5,322 nucleotides of DNA. Source: Bacteroidales bacterium (GTDB lineage: Bacteria; Bacteroidota; Bacteroidia; Bacteroidales; UBA12077). The stretch lies in assembly GCA_030635365.1 (NCBI GenBank), contig DAOVYZ010000274.1, positions 1-5,322 on the forward strand, in the 5' to 3' direction. The position numbers and the translations under genes are program-made. How positions within the stretch are numbered: the first letter of the stretch is position 1; every line of letters starts with the position of its first letter. A model generated the notes under the pieces. The model did not search any database, had not been told where the DNA came from, and saw only the letters and a program-made list of their open reading frames with translations. Positions 4,949 through 5,322 of this stretch are shown here, in pieces.

Positions 4949-5322
4949 ATGGAAAAGGAACATCAAACCCCGGCCAAATTACTAAGCAATGGACTAATAG
5001 ATTGGATAGAAAAATATTCAGATATAAATAAAGAAGAATTACTAAAAAAAATTGATGGCACTCCATGGAATGATGCAAAGAAAATCAATAACCTGTCAGA
5101 AGCAATTTTGATGAGTATAAAATATAAATTAACTTACGAAGTAGATGGAGTTGCCGTTTTAAACGCTTTTCATGAAGCGAAATTCAGTATTGAAGACGTG
5201 GATGTGGAGGGGGAAGTTTTAATGGCAATAAATCCGGAAGTACCTTTCAAAGATTTAAATCTAAAAAATGAGCTGGGCCCCTTAGTGCCTGACATGGTAC
5301 GATCGATTAATTATCTAAAAAT
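4949..5322 (+). CDS. Unrecognised protein, truncated by the window edge
   Basis: An open frame of 124 complete codons runs off the right edge. ATG 4949 is the first start after an in-frame taa at 4934-4936 and follows an A-rich leader. The product begins MEKEHQTPAKLLSNGLID and is charged and mostly helical-looking (IEKYSDINKEELLKKID, NNLSEAILMSIKYKL). It then turns acidic (FSIEDVDVEGEVLMAINPE). No signal peptide, membrane segment, Cys motif or family signature is visible, and I do not recognise it. It shares no repeats with the Tyr-rich protein. Codon use looks like its neighbours. Whether it belongs with the split regulator or with genes beyond the edge cannot be told. Confidence 0.7.
   Translation, partial: MEKEHQTPAKLLSNGLIDWIEKYSDINKEELLKKIDGTPWNDAKKINNLSEAILMSIKYKLTYEVDGVAVLNAFHEAKFSIEDVDVEGEVLMAINPEVPFKDLNLKNELGPLVPDMVRSINYLK

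Overview
The window looks like chromosomal DNA of a low-G+C Bacteroidota (Bacteroidetes) bacterium. This is an inference from four things: AT-rich intergenic DNA, A-rich leaders without strong Shine-Dalgarno sites ahead of most ATGs, a regulator of a type common in that phylum, and 'cctgacag' interspersed repeats. No RNA gene, transposase, CRISPR array or replication origin was seen.

Layout. Positions 1-689 hold no convincing gene. They carry two repeat modules: A, with a hairpin, at 40-104, and B, with tandem cctgacagag, at 441-486. Positions 690-2991 hold the most interesting unit. The first gene (690-1457, 255 aa) joins an N-terminal domain that reads like a chagasin/I42 peptidase-inhibitor fold to a C-terminal tail of Tyr-rich repeats (RTYYGV, APYYAV, APYYAAY, PVYAAY, KYNIP, KYNYP, RYNFP). 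After a strong terminator-like hairpin (1474-1500) comes a radical SAM/SPASM enzyme with a C-terminal TPR region (1522-2991, 489 aa). Together they look like a RiPP-type substrate and maturase pair. Degenerate copies of modules A and B recur right after the enzyme gene (3000-3064 and 3098-3143), so the pair is bracketed by related non-coding sequence.

Positions 2992-3767 are otherwise non-coding. They end in a perfect 15-bp inverted repeat enclosing 71 nt (3650-3750), just ahead of an AraC-family regulator. The regulator is split into an N-terminal sensor-like ORF (3768-4274) and a C-terminal DNA-binding ORF (4267-4623) in a different frame, overlapping by 8 nt. It is either a frameshifted gene or a translationally coupled two-part regulator. 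After a 325-nt AT-rich spacer, an unrecognised gene starts at 4949 and runs off the right edge.

Working model (inference): the TPR part of the enzyme and/or the chagasin-like domain of the substrate handle recognition, and the radical SAM and SPASM clusters modify the repeated Tyr motifs. A strong hairpin between the genes would give much more substrate than enzyme. No dedicated transporter or leader peptidase is visible here. The downstream regulator and unknown gene may or may not belong to the system.
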